From the NCBI RefSeq assembly GCF_000166195.2, contig NZ_CM001403.1, positions 6,342,432 to 6,406,431 of the forward strand: a stretch of DNA of 64,000 nucleotides, given 5' to 3'. The translations under genes and the position numbers were made by a program. The DNA comes from Mucilaginibacter paludis DSM 18603. Its GTDB lineage: Bacteria > Bacteroidota > Bacteroidia > Sphingobacteriales > Sphingobacteriaceae. The notes beneath the pieces were generated by a model, which did not search any database, was not told the origin of the DNA, and worked only from the letters and a program-made list of their open reading frames with translations. Below, piece after piece: positions 9,421 to 17,402 of the stretch. Position 1 is the stretch's first letter. The number at the start of each line of letters is the position of its first letter.

Positions 9421-9518
9421 GTTTTAAATTTGCACCGCAAATATGCCGCTAAATTCAGAGATTTGGGAGAACATTATAATTAGTCAACTGTTAAAACACA
9501 ATATATAAAAACCAACCC

Positions 9519-9998
9519 ATGGACGCAAAAGAAATCAGTCTTGAAGAAAAAAGTGTAAAGCCTGTAGTAGATCACCTGAACGATCTGTTAGCCAATTATC
9601 ACCTGCATTACCAAAAAACCAGGGGATGCCACTGGAATGTAAAAGGCAGCAGTTTTTTTACTTTGCACGTTAAATTCGAAGAGTTATATACCGAAGCATT
9701 AACCACTATTGATGAGCTTGCTGAGCGTATATTAACCTTAGGCAAGGCACCTTACAGTACTTTTGCCGATTATATAGCAACATCAAAAATTAAAGAGGTA
9801 AATACCATCGGCATGAAAGATACCGATATGGTGAAAGCTTTAATTGAAGATATGGCTACCCTGATTGAAATGGAACGCGAAATTTTAGAGATCACCAGCA
9901 ATGCAGGCGATGACGGAACCAACGATATGATTAACAGGTTTATGCAGTATAAGGAAAAAAATACCTGGATGCTGCGCTCGTTTGTTAACGAAGATTAA
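9519..9998 (+). CDS. dps: Dps family DNA-protection ferritin
   Basis: A 159-residue four-helix ferritin-like protein. Dps dodecamers oxidise Fe(II) with hydrogen peroxide and protect DNA. Ligands of the inter-subunit ferroxidase site are visible in the conserved order: His in GCHWNVKG, His in LHVKFEELY, and Asp/Glu in TIDELAERI. It is monocistronic: a divergent start from DUF4905 on the left and a strong terminator 10 nt after the stop. Expression is expected to be stress-linked in this family, but I see no clear operator in the 98-nt promoter gap. Confidence 0.92.
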   Translation: MDAKEISLEEKSVKPVVDHLNDLLANYHLHYQKTRGCHWNVKGSSFFTLHVKFEELYTEALTTIDELAERILTLGKAPYSTFADYIATSKIKEVNTIGMKDTDMVKALIEDMATLIEMEREILEITSNAGDDGTNDMINRFMQYKEKNTWMLRSFVNED

Positions 9999-10008
9999 AT
10001 TTTAGCTT

Positions 10009-10050
10009 AAACAAAAAAGCTTACTCCGAAAAGAGTAAGCTTTTTTGTTT
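10009..10050. terminator. Bidirectional terminator after dps
   Basis: A perfect 18-bp inverted repeat (10009-10026 with 10033-10050), loop CGAAAA, arms AAACAAAAAAGCTTACTC and its complement. It lies between the convergent dps and FadL-type genes and can serve both. Confidence 0.85.
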
Positions 10051-10063
10051 AATACTTTTTAAA

Positions 10064-11587
10064 TTAAAATCTCATTCCCAGCGTTAAAAATACGTTGTTA
10101 TAGGTTTTGTCAACATGGGCATAAGGACTATCTGTTGCACTAACCACATAAGGATAAATATTTTGTGAACCGGTTACATTGGCGTAGGTGGCATCTACAT
10201 AATAACTTCCGGTACGGAAGCCAATACCGCCGCTAACGGTTGTTATATTGCTTTGTAGGGCTGTATTTACATAAGGGCTACCTTGAATGCTATAACCGGC
10301 TCTCAGTGCGAATGCGCTGCTAAGCCGTGCTTCGCCACCAAGATGTGCATTAACGGTTGAGCGGTACAGCTTTTTAATGTCGCTATTGTCCTGGCTCGGA
10401 TTATAACCCGAATTGCTATTGTCGTAACCGTCAGATGTGGTACTGCTGTTGCTTACATGAATAGACGAGTAATCCAGGTATTCAATATCGGCACTTAAAA
10501 AACCAAATTTTTGAAAAAACACTGCCGCACCGCCGCTTACTTTTAGTGGCGTGCGTAAACTGTATGATAATGGATAATCTGCAGGGCCGTCAGAATATTT
10601 GTTACTGCCTTTGTATTGGGTTGTCAGGCTTTCGCTGTAATCGTCATCAATGGTATACCAGGTTGGGGTGGTAAAGCTAAAACCGAGCCTTAAAGCGTCC
10701 ACTGGTTTATAAATGGCGCCTAATGTAATACTGGCACCATTTCCTTTAGTAATTTGATCTACCTGGTACTGGGTAGTGTAGTTTAAACCATCTGCAAACT
10801 GGTAACCGGTTTCGGTAAATGTATTGCTGGTGTTATAGCGTAAATTAGTTACAGCTATACCAATACCGAGGTACAATTGATTACTATAATTGGCACCCAT
10901 GGAAAAGTTGAACGACGTTTGGCCGCCAACTGTAGTTGTATTGGTAAGTTGGTTGGTTGGAGAGCTGGCCGAAGCGGCTACGTTTGACCTGTAAACCGGG
11001 CGTTTATTATAACCTACACTATCAATAAGGTATTGGTTATAACCCCAGTTTTGGATACTGTTGTCATACGTGGTTGAAGGGTCAGCATCTGCCAGTTCTT
11101 TAAAATAATCGGCTATCGAGTTGTTGGTGTTATTACCGCCAAAAGCAGTATTCGCGTAAAAATTATTGGTGCGGTTGTACGATATGCCAAAGTTTAAACT
11201 TAACCAGCCCTCGGTTTTACTGGCGCCACGCGGCTTGTTCAGCCTGTTATAAAATACAACGGAGGCATTATTAAAGTTTACATTGTTAGATGTTGCCTGG
11301 TTGGCGGTGGTTGTACCTGCAAAATAGTTTGATTTTGCCTGCAAATTATTAAACTCTGGTGTGATGCTCAGTTCAGATTTTGTAAAAAAACCTAAGCCTG
11401 CGGGATTACCGCTAATATTGCTTAAATCTCCTCCTATAGCTGTTCCTGCATTTCCAATTGCTTTTATCCGTGAAGTTGAACCTGTTTGAAACTGCGAAAA
11501 TTTGAGTGCATCGGCAGAATATTGGGCAAAACCGCTTTTTGTGACAGCTACTATAGCTGCCACCGTTAGTATATATTTAGTTCTCAT
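10064..11587 (-). CDS. OmpP1/FadL/TodX-type outer-membrane protein
   Basis: A 507-residue beta-barrel protein with a signal peptide (~1-21, ending FAQ). The mature N-terminus YSADALKFSQFQTGSTSRIKAIGNAGTAIGGD and the NPAGLGFF motif are typical of the FadL-like hatch segment in Bacteroidota. Alternating aromatic strands run to a terminal Phe (LTLGMRF), as expected for outer-membrane insertion. The family transports hydrophobic compounds; the substrate here is unknown. The Tyr-rich lipoprotein gene lies 15 nt upstream and is probably co-transcribed. Confidence 0.85.
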   Translation of the reverse strand: MRTKYILTVAAIVAVTKSGFAQYSADALKFSQFQTGSTSRIKAIGNAGTAIGGDLSNISGNPAGLGFFTKSELSITPEFNNLQAKSNYFAGTTTANQATSNNVNFNNASVVFYNRLNKPRGASKTEGWLSLNFGISYNRTNNFYANTAFGGNNTNNSIADYFKELADADPSTTYDNSIQNWGYNQYLIDSVGYNKRPVYRSNVAASASSPTNQLTNTTTVGGQTSFNFSMGANYSNQLYLGIGIAVTNLRYNTSNTFTETGYQFADGLNYTTQYQVDQITKGNGASITLGAIYKPVDALRLGFSFTTPTWYTIDDDYSESLTTQYKGSNKYSDGPADYPLSYSLRTPLKVSGGAAVFFQKFGFLSADIEYLDYSSIHVSNSSTTSDGYDNSNSGYNPSQDNSDIKKLYRSTVNAHLGGEARLSSAFALRAGYSIQGSPYVNTALQSNITTVSGGIGFRTGSYYVDATYANVTGSQNIYPYVVSATDSPYAHVDKTYNNVFLTLGMRF

Positions 11588-11602
11588 AGGTGTTATGTAT
11601 TA

Positions 11603-12469
11603 TTACGGTCTTACTGGTCTTGAACTACCATTGCTTCTTTCTCCACCACCGCCGCTGCTACCACCCGACGAACCCGAATTTGAAGGCGGCGGACTGTATG
11701 TTGGTTGTGATTGTGGCTGCGGCCTTGATTGTTGAACCTGCTGTTGCTGAGGCTGCGCGTTGTTATAGCCTGGCCTTGCTGGCCTGCCTGAATAAGATGT
11801 ATTGCCTCTGCCGTTATTACCTGTTGAAAGATTGACAGGACGACCGGCCGGGTTGTAACTTTGCGTTCTGCCATTATTATTTGCATAACCTACGTTGGTA
11901 GTCCTGGTACTGTTGCCCGGAAAACCCGTACCACGATAAGGGCGCGCATTATAGGTGCGCCCTACATTATAATAGGATACCGCGCCCCAGTAAGGTGAAT
12001 AGCCGTAGCCTATGGTTGAACCGTAATATCCGTAGTTGCTGTAGCCCCAATAAGGATCATAGCCATAGTAGCTAAAAGGGTTGTATCCAAAATAGCCGCC
12101 GCCATAATAGCCGTAGCCTAAACCAATACCCAGCCCAAAGCCTGAGTAATAAGGGCTATATGAACCGTAATACAAGTCGTTATAATAAGATGATAAAAAC
12201 GGCGAGTAGTTGTAAAAACGATTTAAGCGCGCCGAGTAACTATCGTAGTAGTAATAATCGTTATCGTTGTAATAATCATTATTCCCGTTATCTTGCTGAT
12301 AGGTATTCTGTCTAACAGCGTATACCGGCTGCTCGCCTGCCACAGCTTTGGTGCCGTAAACATCGTCGTTTGCATCGGCTTGGGTGGACGCTATTTTATT
12401 TTGAGTAGAACAGGAACCCAGCGCTATCGCGCCAATTAATATCATTCCTTTTAGTATGTTCCTTTTCAT
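11603..12469 (-). CDS. Tyr/Gly/Asn-rich lipoprotein of unknown function
   Basis: The N-terminus MKRNILKGMILIGAIALGSC is a lipoprotein signal with lipobox Cys20. After a short linker, residues ~50-175 are extremely rich in Tyr, Gly, Asp and Asn (NDYYNDNDYYYYDSY-like runs), with loose repeats of GYGYYGG and YYG. Residues ~180-288 are Asn/Arg/Pro/Gln rich and end in a Gly/Ser/Pro tail. No enzyme domain is recognised. Composition suggests a disordered, possibly adhesive or phase-forming surface protein, but that is only an inference from composition. It sits 15 nt upstream of the FadL-type porin. Confidence 0.6.
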   Translation of the reverse strand: MKRNILKGMILIGAIALGSCSTQNKIASTQADANDDVYGTKAVAGEQPVYAVRQNTYQQDNGNNDYYNDNDYYYYDSYSARLNRFYNYSPFLSSYYNDLYYGSYSPYYSGFGLGIGLGYGYYGGGYFGYNPFSYYGYDPYWGYSNYGYYGSTIGYGYSPYWGAVSYYNVGRTYNARPYRGTGFPGNSTRTTNVGYANNNGRTQSYNPAGRPVNLSTGNNGRGNTSYSGRPARPGYNNAQPQQQQVQQSRPQPQSQPTYSPPPSNSGSSGGSSGGGGERSNGSSRPVRP

Positions 12470-12568
12470 TTTTATAATTGGTTAAAAGTAAAAGTTTAAA
12501 TAAAGTATAAATTTATAAATTTGGCGCTAATAATAACATAATTCAATAGTCAAATTTTATACCAAAAT

Positions 12569-14041
12569 ATGAGCAAGGGAATCATTAGTAAAGACGAAGA
12601 TTATTCGCAATGGTTTAATGATTTAGTTGTAAAGGCTGATCTGGCCGAGCATTCGGCAGTTAAAGGTTGTATGGTCATTAAACCGTATGGATACTCCATC
12701 TGGGAAAAAATGCAGTCCGTACTCGATCAAATGTTTAAAGATACAGGGCACAGTAACGCGTATTTTCCGCTATTCATCCCCAAATCATTCTTTTCAAAGG
12801 AGGCGAGCCACGTTGAAGGCTTTGCCAAGGAGTGCGCGGTAGTAACACATTACCGTTTAAAGAACGATGGTGAGGGCAATATTATTGTAGATGAAACCGC
12901 CAAGTTAGAAGAAGAATTAATTGTAAGGCCAACTTCCGAAACCATTATCTGGAACACCTACAGGGGATGGATCCAATCCTATCGCGATTTGCCGCTGTTA
13001 ATTAATCAATGGGCTAACGTTGTACGCTGGGAAATGCGTACCCGTTTATTTTTACGTACCACCGAATTTTTATGGCAGGAAGGTCACACTGCCCACGCTA
13101 CCGCAGAGGAAGCTATTGCCGAAACCGAGCAGATGCTGCACGTATATGCCGATTTTGCCGAAAATTGGTTGGCGCTGCCCGTGGTACGTGGCCGTAAAAC
13201 TGCCAACGAACGTTTTGCCGGCGCTTTAGATACCTATTGTATCGAAGCTTTAATGCAGGACGGTAAGGCACTACAGGCAGGTACATCGCACTTTTTAGGT
13301 CAGAATTTTGCTAAGGCTTTTGATGTGAAGTTTACCAGTAAAGAGGGTAAGCAAGAGTTTGTTTGGGCAACATCATGGGGCGTATCCACCCGTTTGATGG
13401 GGGCGCTCGTAATGGCGCATTCTGACGATTCGGGTTTGGTTTTGCCGCCTAAGCTGGCACCTATACAGGTAGTTATCGTACCTATCTTCAGGAGTGAGGA
13501 GGAGCTTGCGCAGATAAGCGAAGTAGCGGATGCTTTATCCAAAGCGTTGAAAGCCAAAAACATCCGTGTTAAATATGATAATCGTGATACCCAGCGCCCC
13601 GGCTTTAAATTTGCCGAGTACGAGCTGAAAGGCATCCCTTTGCGTGTGGCTATCGGCGGACGCGACCTGGCTAATGGCACCGTTGAACTGGCCCGCCGTG
13701 ATACCAAAACCAAAGAAACCGTACAGCAGCAAGGTTTAGCCGAGCAGATAGAGCAATTGCTGGTTGAAATACAAGACAATATTTTCCAAAAGGCACTAAA
13801 GTTTCGCGCTGAAAATACCCGCGAGGCCAACACCTACGACGAGTTTAAACAGATGCTTGATGAAACCCCCGGCTTTATATCCGCCCATTGGGACGGTACG
13901 CCCGAAACAGAGCAACGCATCAAAGAAGAAACAAAGGCTACCATCCGCTGTATACCTTTAGACAATAAACTGGAAGATGGTACGTGTATATTAACAGGCA
14001 AGCCATCCATACAAAGGGTGTTGTTTGCAAGGGCGTATTAG
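12569..14041 (+). CDS. proS: Prolyl-tRNA synthetase (eukaryote/archaeal-like, short type)
   Basis: Charges tRNA-Pro. The 490-residue length without the ~180-residue editing insertion and the N-terminus SQWFNDLVVKADLAEHSAVKGCMVIKPYG identify the archaeal/eukaryote-like ProS type common in Bacteroidota. Class II motifs seen are motif 2 around RWEMRTRLFLRTTEFLWQEGHTAH and motif 3-like TSWGVSTRLMGALVMAHSDD. The C-terminal anticodon-binding and zinc-like domains run to the final Tyr. A hairpin with a short T run follows at 14128. Confidence 0.93.
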   Translation: MSKGIISKDEDYSQWFNDLVVKADLAEHSAVKGCMVIKPYGYSIWEKMQSVLDQMFKDTGHSNAYFPLFIPKSFFSKEASHVEGFAKECAVVTHYRLKNDGEGNIIVDETAKLEEELIVRPTSETIIWNTYRGWIQSYRDLPLLINQWANVVRWEMRTRLFLRTTEFLWQEGHTAHATAEEAIAETEQMLHVYADFAENWLALPVVRGRKTANERFAGALDTYCIEALMQDGKALQAGTSHFLGQNFAKAFDVKFTSKEGKQEFVWATSWGVSTRLMGALVMAHSDDSGLVLPPKLAPIQVVIVPIFRSEEELAQISEVADALSKALKAKNIRVKYDNRDTQRPGFKFAEYELKGIPLRVAIGGRDLANGTVELARRDTKTKETVQQQGLAEQIEQLLVEIQDNIFQKALKFRAENTREANTYDEFKQMLDETPGFISAHWDGTPETEQRIKEETKATIRCIPLDNKLEDGTCILTGKPSIQRVLFARAY

Positions 14042-14042
14042 G

Positions 14043-14215
14043 TTTAGTCCATGGTCGATGGTCCATAGTCCATAGTTGATAGGTCATGGTCATTGATGAG
14101 TCGATAGCCCATGGAATGTTAACCTGTCTTGTCAATAGTCTATCACTATTGACAAGTTTTGATATTGTTAATTACGTATTGTACCATGGTCTATGGACTA
14201 TCGACCATGGACTTC
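14043..14215. repeat. CCATGGTC-type intergenic repeat cluster (second copy)
   Basis: The spacer between proS and the trans-sulfuration gene is nearly all units of the form TCCATGGTCGATGG, GTCCATAGTCCATAG and CTATCGACCATGG, related to 3518-3660. Within it CCATGGTC (14184-14191) pairs with GACCATGG (14203-14210). Both clusters begin with the same TTTAGTCCATGGTC. Confidence 0.65.
14128..14160 (+). terminator. Probable proS terminator inside the repeat cluster
   Basis: A perfect 11-bp stem (CTTGTCAATAG 14128-14138 with 14146-14156), 7-nt loop, then TTTT. It is modest in GC, so termination may be weak. Confidence 0.5.
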
Positions 14216-14231
14216 ATTTTAATGAAATGCT

Positions 14232-15371
14232 ATGAAATTCGGAACAAAAGCTATACATGCAGGGCAGGAGCCCGATCCAACAACCGGTGCCGTTATGACG
14301 CCGATATATCAAACATCAACCTACTGGCAAAAATCGCCGGGCGATAATAAGGGTTATGAGTATTCGCGTGGTACAAACCCCACCCGTAAAGCTTTGGAAG
14401 ATTGCCTGGCAGCATTGGAAAACGCCAAGCACGGGCTGGCATTTTCGAGTGGTTTAGGCGCTACCGATGCGGTGATGAAATTGCTTTTACCGGGCGACGA
14501 AGTGATAACTGGCGATGATTTGTACGGCGGATCATACCGCATGTTCACCAAAATATTTGCCAACTTCGGTATCAAGTTCCATTTTCTGGATCTGTCCAAA
14601 CCAGAAAATATTCTGCCTTATCTAAACGATAAAACCAAACTGATCTGGATCGAGACGCCTACCAACCCCACGATGAAGATCATTGATATTGCCGAGGTAG
14701 CCAAAATCGCGAAAGCAAAAAATGTATTGCTTTGTGTTGATAATACTTTTGCTTCGCCCTACCTGCAAAATCCGATTGACCTGGGCGCGGATATTGTGAT
14801 GCACTCGGCAACCAAATATTTGGGCGGGCACTCGGATGTGGTGATGGGCGCTTTGATGATGAACGACGATGAGCTTTATAAAAGGCTCTGGTTTATCTAT
14901 AACGCTACCGGCGCAACTCCCGGCCCGCAGGATAGTTTTTTGGTATTGCGCGGTATTAAAACCCTGCATTTGCGCATGAAAGCGCATTGCGAAAATGGCA
15001 GGCAGATAGCGGCTTACCTTAAATCGCACCCCAAAGTGGATAAAATTTACTGGCCCGGTTTTGAAGATCACCCCAATCATGATATCGCCAAAAAACAAAT
15101 GCGCGATTTTGGCGGGATGATCTCTTTCACCATTAAAGGAGCCACGCTGGAAGATACCTATAAACTGGCCGGATCGTTCAAGGTATTCACACTGGCCGAA
15201 TCATTGGGCGGTGTAGAATCGCTGATCAACCACCCTGTAAGCATGACGCACGGCTCAATCCCAAAGGAATTGCGCGAAAAAGCGGGTGTGGTAGATAGCT
15301 TGTTGCGCTTAAGTGTAGGTGTGGAGGATGTTGAAGACCTTTTGGATGATTTGAAACAAGCATTGGGATAG
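14232..15371 (+). CDS. PLP-dependent trans-sulfuration enzyme (cystathionine gamma-synthase/lyase type)
   Basis: A 379-residue member of the Cys/Met metabolism PLP family. The N-terminal YEYSRGTNPTR contributes Tyr and Arg that contact PLP of the neighbouring subunit. The PLP lysine is in HSATKYLGGHSDVVMG. The C-terminal segment SLGGVESLINHPVSMTH is the substrate-carboxylate region. This family either joins activated homoserine with cysteine (MetB) or cleaves cystathionine (lyase), and sequence reading alone does not separate the two safely. The next gene starts 2 nt after the stop, suggesting an operon. Confidence 0.85.
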   Translation: MKFGTKAIHAGQEPDPTTGAVMTPIYQTSTYWQKSPGDNKGYEYSRGTNPTRKALEDCLAALENAKHGLAFSSGLGATDAVMKLLLPGDEVITGDDLYGGSYRMFTKIFANFGIKFHFLDLSKPENILPYLNDKTKLIWIETPTNPTMKIIDIAEVAKIAKAKNVLLCVDNTFASPYLQNPIDLGADIVMHSATKYLGGHSDVVMGALMMNDDELYKRLWFIYNATGATPGPQDSFLVLRGIKTLHLRMKAHCENGRQIAAYLKSHPKVDKIYWPGFEDHPNHDIAKKQMRDFGGMISFTIKGATLEDTYKLAGSFKVFTLAESLGGVESLINHPVSMTHGSIPKELREKAGVVDSLLRLSVGVEDVEDLLDDLKQALG

Positions 15372-15372
15372 G

Positions 15373-15792
15373 GTGGAAGCCTGGATTCAGAATGCGGTTG
15401 TACAATGGAAAGAGGAACACCTTGATTTGAATCCAGGTGCCTCTATAATTGATATTGAAAAAGCAGAGAATCATATTAAGTATAAATTCCCCGATGATTT
15501 TAAACAGTTATATTTAACTATAAATGGATTTGTTGACTATGAGTGGCGTAGCAACCTTTTTTCTATATGGTCTTTAGATAGGATCGTTAAAGAGTTTGAT
15601 GGTTTAAATGGCGATGGATTTATAAGTTTTTGCGATTATAGCATTTGTGTATTCTGTCTGGGTTTTAAAAAAGACAAGTCAGGAGTTTATAGAAGCTATT
15701 TATCATTTCAGAATGGGGAAAACGATTTTGTGACAACCACGTTTAAGGAAGCCATAGGCCTGATCAATTCTGATTCAGAACTGCTTTATTAA
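15373..15792 (+). CDS. SMI1/KNR4 (SUKH) family protein
   Basis: A 139-residue protein starting at GTG 15373. The SUKH pattern is clear: IIDIEKAENHIKYKFPDDFKQLYLTINGF, then beta strands and a final IGLINSD. SUKH proteins are often immunity proteins against polymorphic toxins, but many are housekeeping or of unknown role. No toxin gene is adjacent: it sits between the trans-sulfuration gene and TIGR02757. It is probably co-transcribed with both. Confidence 0.75.
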   Translation: MEAWIQNAVVQWKEEHLDLNPGASIIDIEKAENHIKYKFPDDFKQLYLTINGFVDYEWRSNLFSIWSLDRIVKEFDGLNGDGFISFCDYSICVFCLGFKKDKSGVYRSYLSFQNGENDFVTTTFKEAIGLINSDSELLY

Positions 15793-15808
15793 CTGTAAGG
15801 CCATAATT

Positions 15809-16639
15809 ATGATTGAAGGTATTAAAGTTTTTCTTGACAGTAAAGTTGCCCAATATAACCGCCCGGAGTTTATCGCTAACGATCCGGTGTCCATCCCGCA
15901 TTTGTTTACCAAAAAGCAGGATATCGAAATCATGGGTTTTTGGGCGGCTACACTGGCTTGGGGGCAGCGGGTAACCATCATCAATAAATGTAAAGAACTC
16001 ATCAGCCTGATGGACGGCGCTCCTTATGATTTCATCATGAACCACCGGGAGCCCGACCTTAAAAAGCTCCTTCATTTTAAGCATCGCACCTTTAATGATA
16101 TCGATACATTATATTTTATTAGTTTCTTCCGGTATCATTATGAGCGGTCTGCTTCATTGGAAACGGCATTTATGCCCCCCAGCCCCCTGAAGGGAGAGCA
16201 AATAAGGAAGGGGACGAAGGACGTATTGCCTGGTATACTTACTCCCCCTTTAGGGGGCCGGGGGGCCTCTTCGCTCAATCATTTTCGCCGTTACTTTTTT
16301 TCGCTTCCAGATTATCCGCATCGTACAAAAAAACACGTTTCCTCGCCCGAGCAAAAGTCAACCTGCAAGCGCTTGAACATGTTTTTGCGTTGGATGGTTC
16401 GTAAAGACGATTGCGGCGTTGATTTCGGCATCTGGAACCACATCAAACCTGCCGACCTGATTATGCCCTGCGATTTACATGTGGATAGGGTAGCCCGAAA
16501 ACTCCAATTAATTACCCGCAAGCAAACCGACTGGCAAACCGCTGTTGAATTGACTCAGAAACTTCGTGAATTTGACCCTGTTGACCCGGTAAAGTACGAT
16601 TTCGCGCTGTTTGGCTTGGGCATAGAAGAAAAGTTTTAG
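15809..16639 (+). CDS. TIGR02757/DUF2400 family protein carrying an in-frame repeat insertion
   Basis: A 276-residue protein of unknown function. Family blocks seen are IMGFWAATLAWGQRVTIINK, DIDTLYFISFFRYHYERSASLE, KRLNMFLRWMVRKDDCGVDFGIW and PCDLHVDRVARKL ending DPVKYDFALFGLG. The combination resembles a helix-hairpin-helix DNA-repair glycosylase fold, but that is inference. Between SLETAFM and SLNHFRRYFF there are about 31 extra Pro/Gly-rich residues encoded by a palindromic repeat (see 16174-16266). The insertion keeps the frame and all conserved blocks, so the gene is probably still functional. Confidence 0.85.
   Translation: MIEGIKVFLDSKVAQYNRPEFIANDPVSIPHLFTKKQDIEIMGFWAATLAWGQRVTIINKCKELISLMDGAPYDFIMNHREPDLKKLLHFKHRTFNDIDTLYFISFFRYHYERSASLETAFMPPSPLKGEQIRKGTKDVLPGILTPPLGGRGASSLNHFRRYFFSLPDYPHRTKKHVSSPEQKSTCKRLNMFLRWMVRKDDCGVDFGIWNHIKPADLIMPCDLHVDRVARKLQLITRKQTDWQTAVELTQKLREFDPVDPVKYDFALFGLGIEEKF
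16174..16266. repeat. Palindromic repeat inserted in frame within the TIGR02757 gene
   Basis: A 93-bp (31-codon) segment bounded by inverted ends GCCCCCCAGCCCCCT (16174-16188) and AGGGGGCCGGGGGGC (16252-16266), complementary except for one position. Each end also folds on itself (CCCCCTGAAGGG; CCCCCTTTAGGGGG). Its length is an exact multiple of three and it contains no stop in the host frame. Confidence 0.75.
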
Positions 16640-16678
16640 ATACCGCGTTGCCGGAAAATAACAAAAATCGAATAATTG

Positions 16679-17342
16679 GGCTCTACGACGTTTTGTATGG
16701 GTACTAAAAATTCGCTTTGTAAGCGATATGCTAAACCAAGATTTTGCTAATGATATTTTTCGTGAAATTTCACTACTGTTAAGATTTTATTAAAAAGATC
16801 CTATTGATTGTCATTGTTTTATGTCTTTATGAGTAACAGGTTCGGCCAGCCGAAAAAAATAACAACGACGTTTTGAACCACCGTGATCTTTCCGGAGTAC
16901 GGGCAAAGTGCGCAAAAGCCCGACTGTACGCCGGGCCGGGAGCTGGCCTTGCGGGTGGAAGGATCGGGCAGTCTTGACGTTATTCACCTTTTGTTTGTTT
17001 TTTTAAGGTGTTCATGAGCTCCCTCCGGTCGGTTTTTGGTTCTTTTTGTGTCAAGACAAAAAGAACGGAGCCCTTCACGCGGCGATTGAGCGTGCCGATG
17101 CTATAAATTAAGAATACTGATTATTAATGCAATAATAGACGCCTTGATAATTGCCAATTTACCAAGACGACATTATAACCTGTAGTTTGCTGGTTTGTTT
17201 TTAATCAGAAAAGCAACAAAGCAAATGGGCTTTTATTACAAATTACGGCTCGGAATTCCAGCGGACAAACCAAAACTATTTTTACCCGCACTATTCGTCA
17301 TGGTGCCATTTTTTATTTACCCATACAAAACGTTATAGAGCC
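16679..17342. mobile_element. Noncoding 664-bp element with 25-nt terminal inverted repeats
   Basis: The left end GGCTCTACGACGTTTTGTATG (16679 on) and the right end (17318-17342) form 25-nt inverted repeats with two mismatches. No gene is seen inside. The interior holds a GC-rich segment (about 16880-16970) whose ends GATCTTTCC (16885-16893) and GGAAGGATC (16957-16965) pair, with nested GTACGGGC/GCCC...GTAC pairing. A perfect 11-bp hairpin (17039-17049 with 17056-17066) follows. ACGACGTTTTG recurs at 16866. It resembles a nonautonomous transposon relic, with GG-initial ends somewhat like the ISL3 family. No clear target duplication was found. Confidence 0.55.
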
Positions 17343-17377
17343 AAAAAAAGAGGCTGAACCGTGCCCGATCCAACCTC
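17343..17377 (-). terminator. Terminator of the class II aldolase gene
   Basis: Read on the minus strand: GAGGTTGGATC, loop GGGCAC, GGTTCAGCCTC, then seven T. The 11-bp stem includes three G-T pairs. It lies 25 nt after the aldolase stop and abuts the right end of the 664-bp element. Confidence 0.65.
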
Positions 17378-17402
17378 AATCCAACATAAACCAATATATT
17401 AA

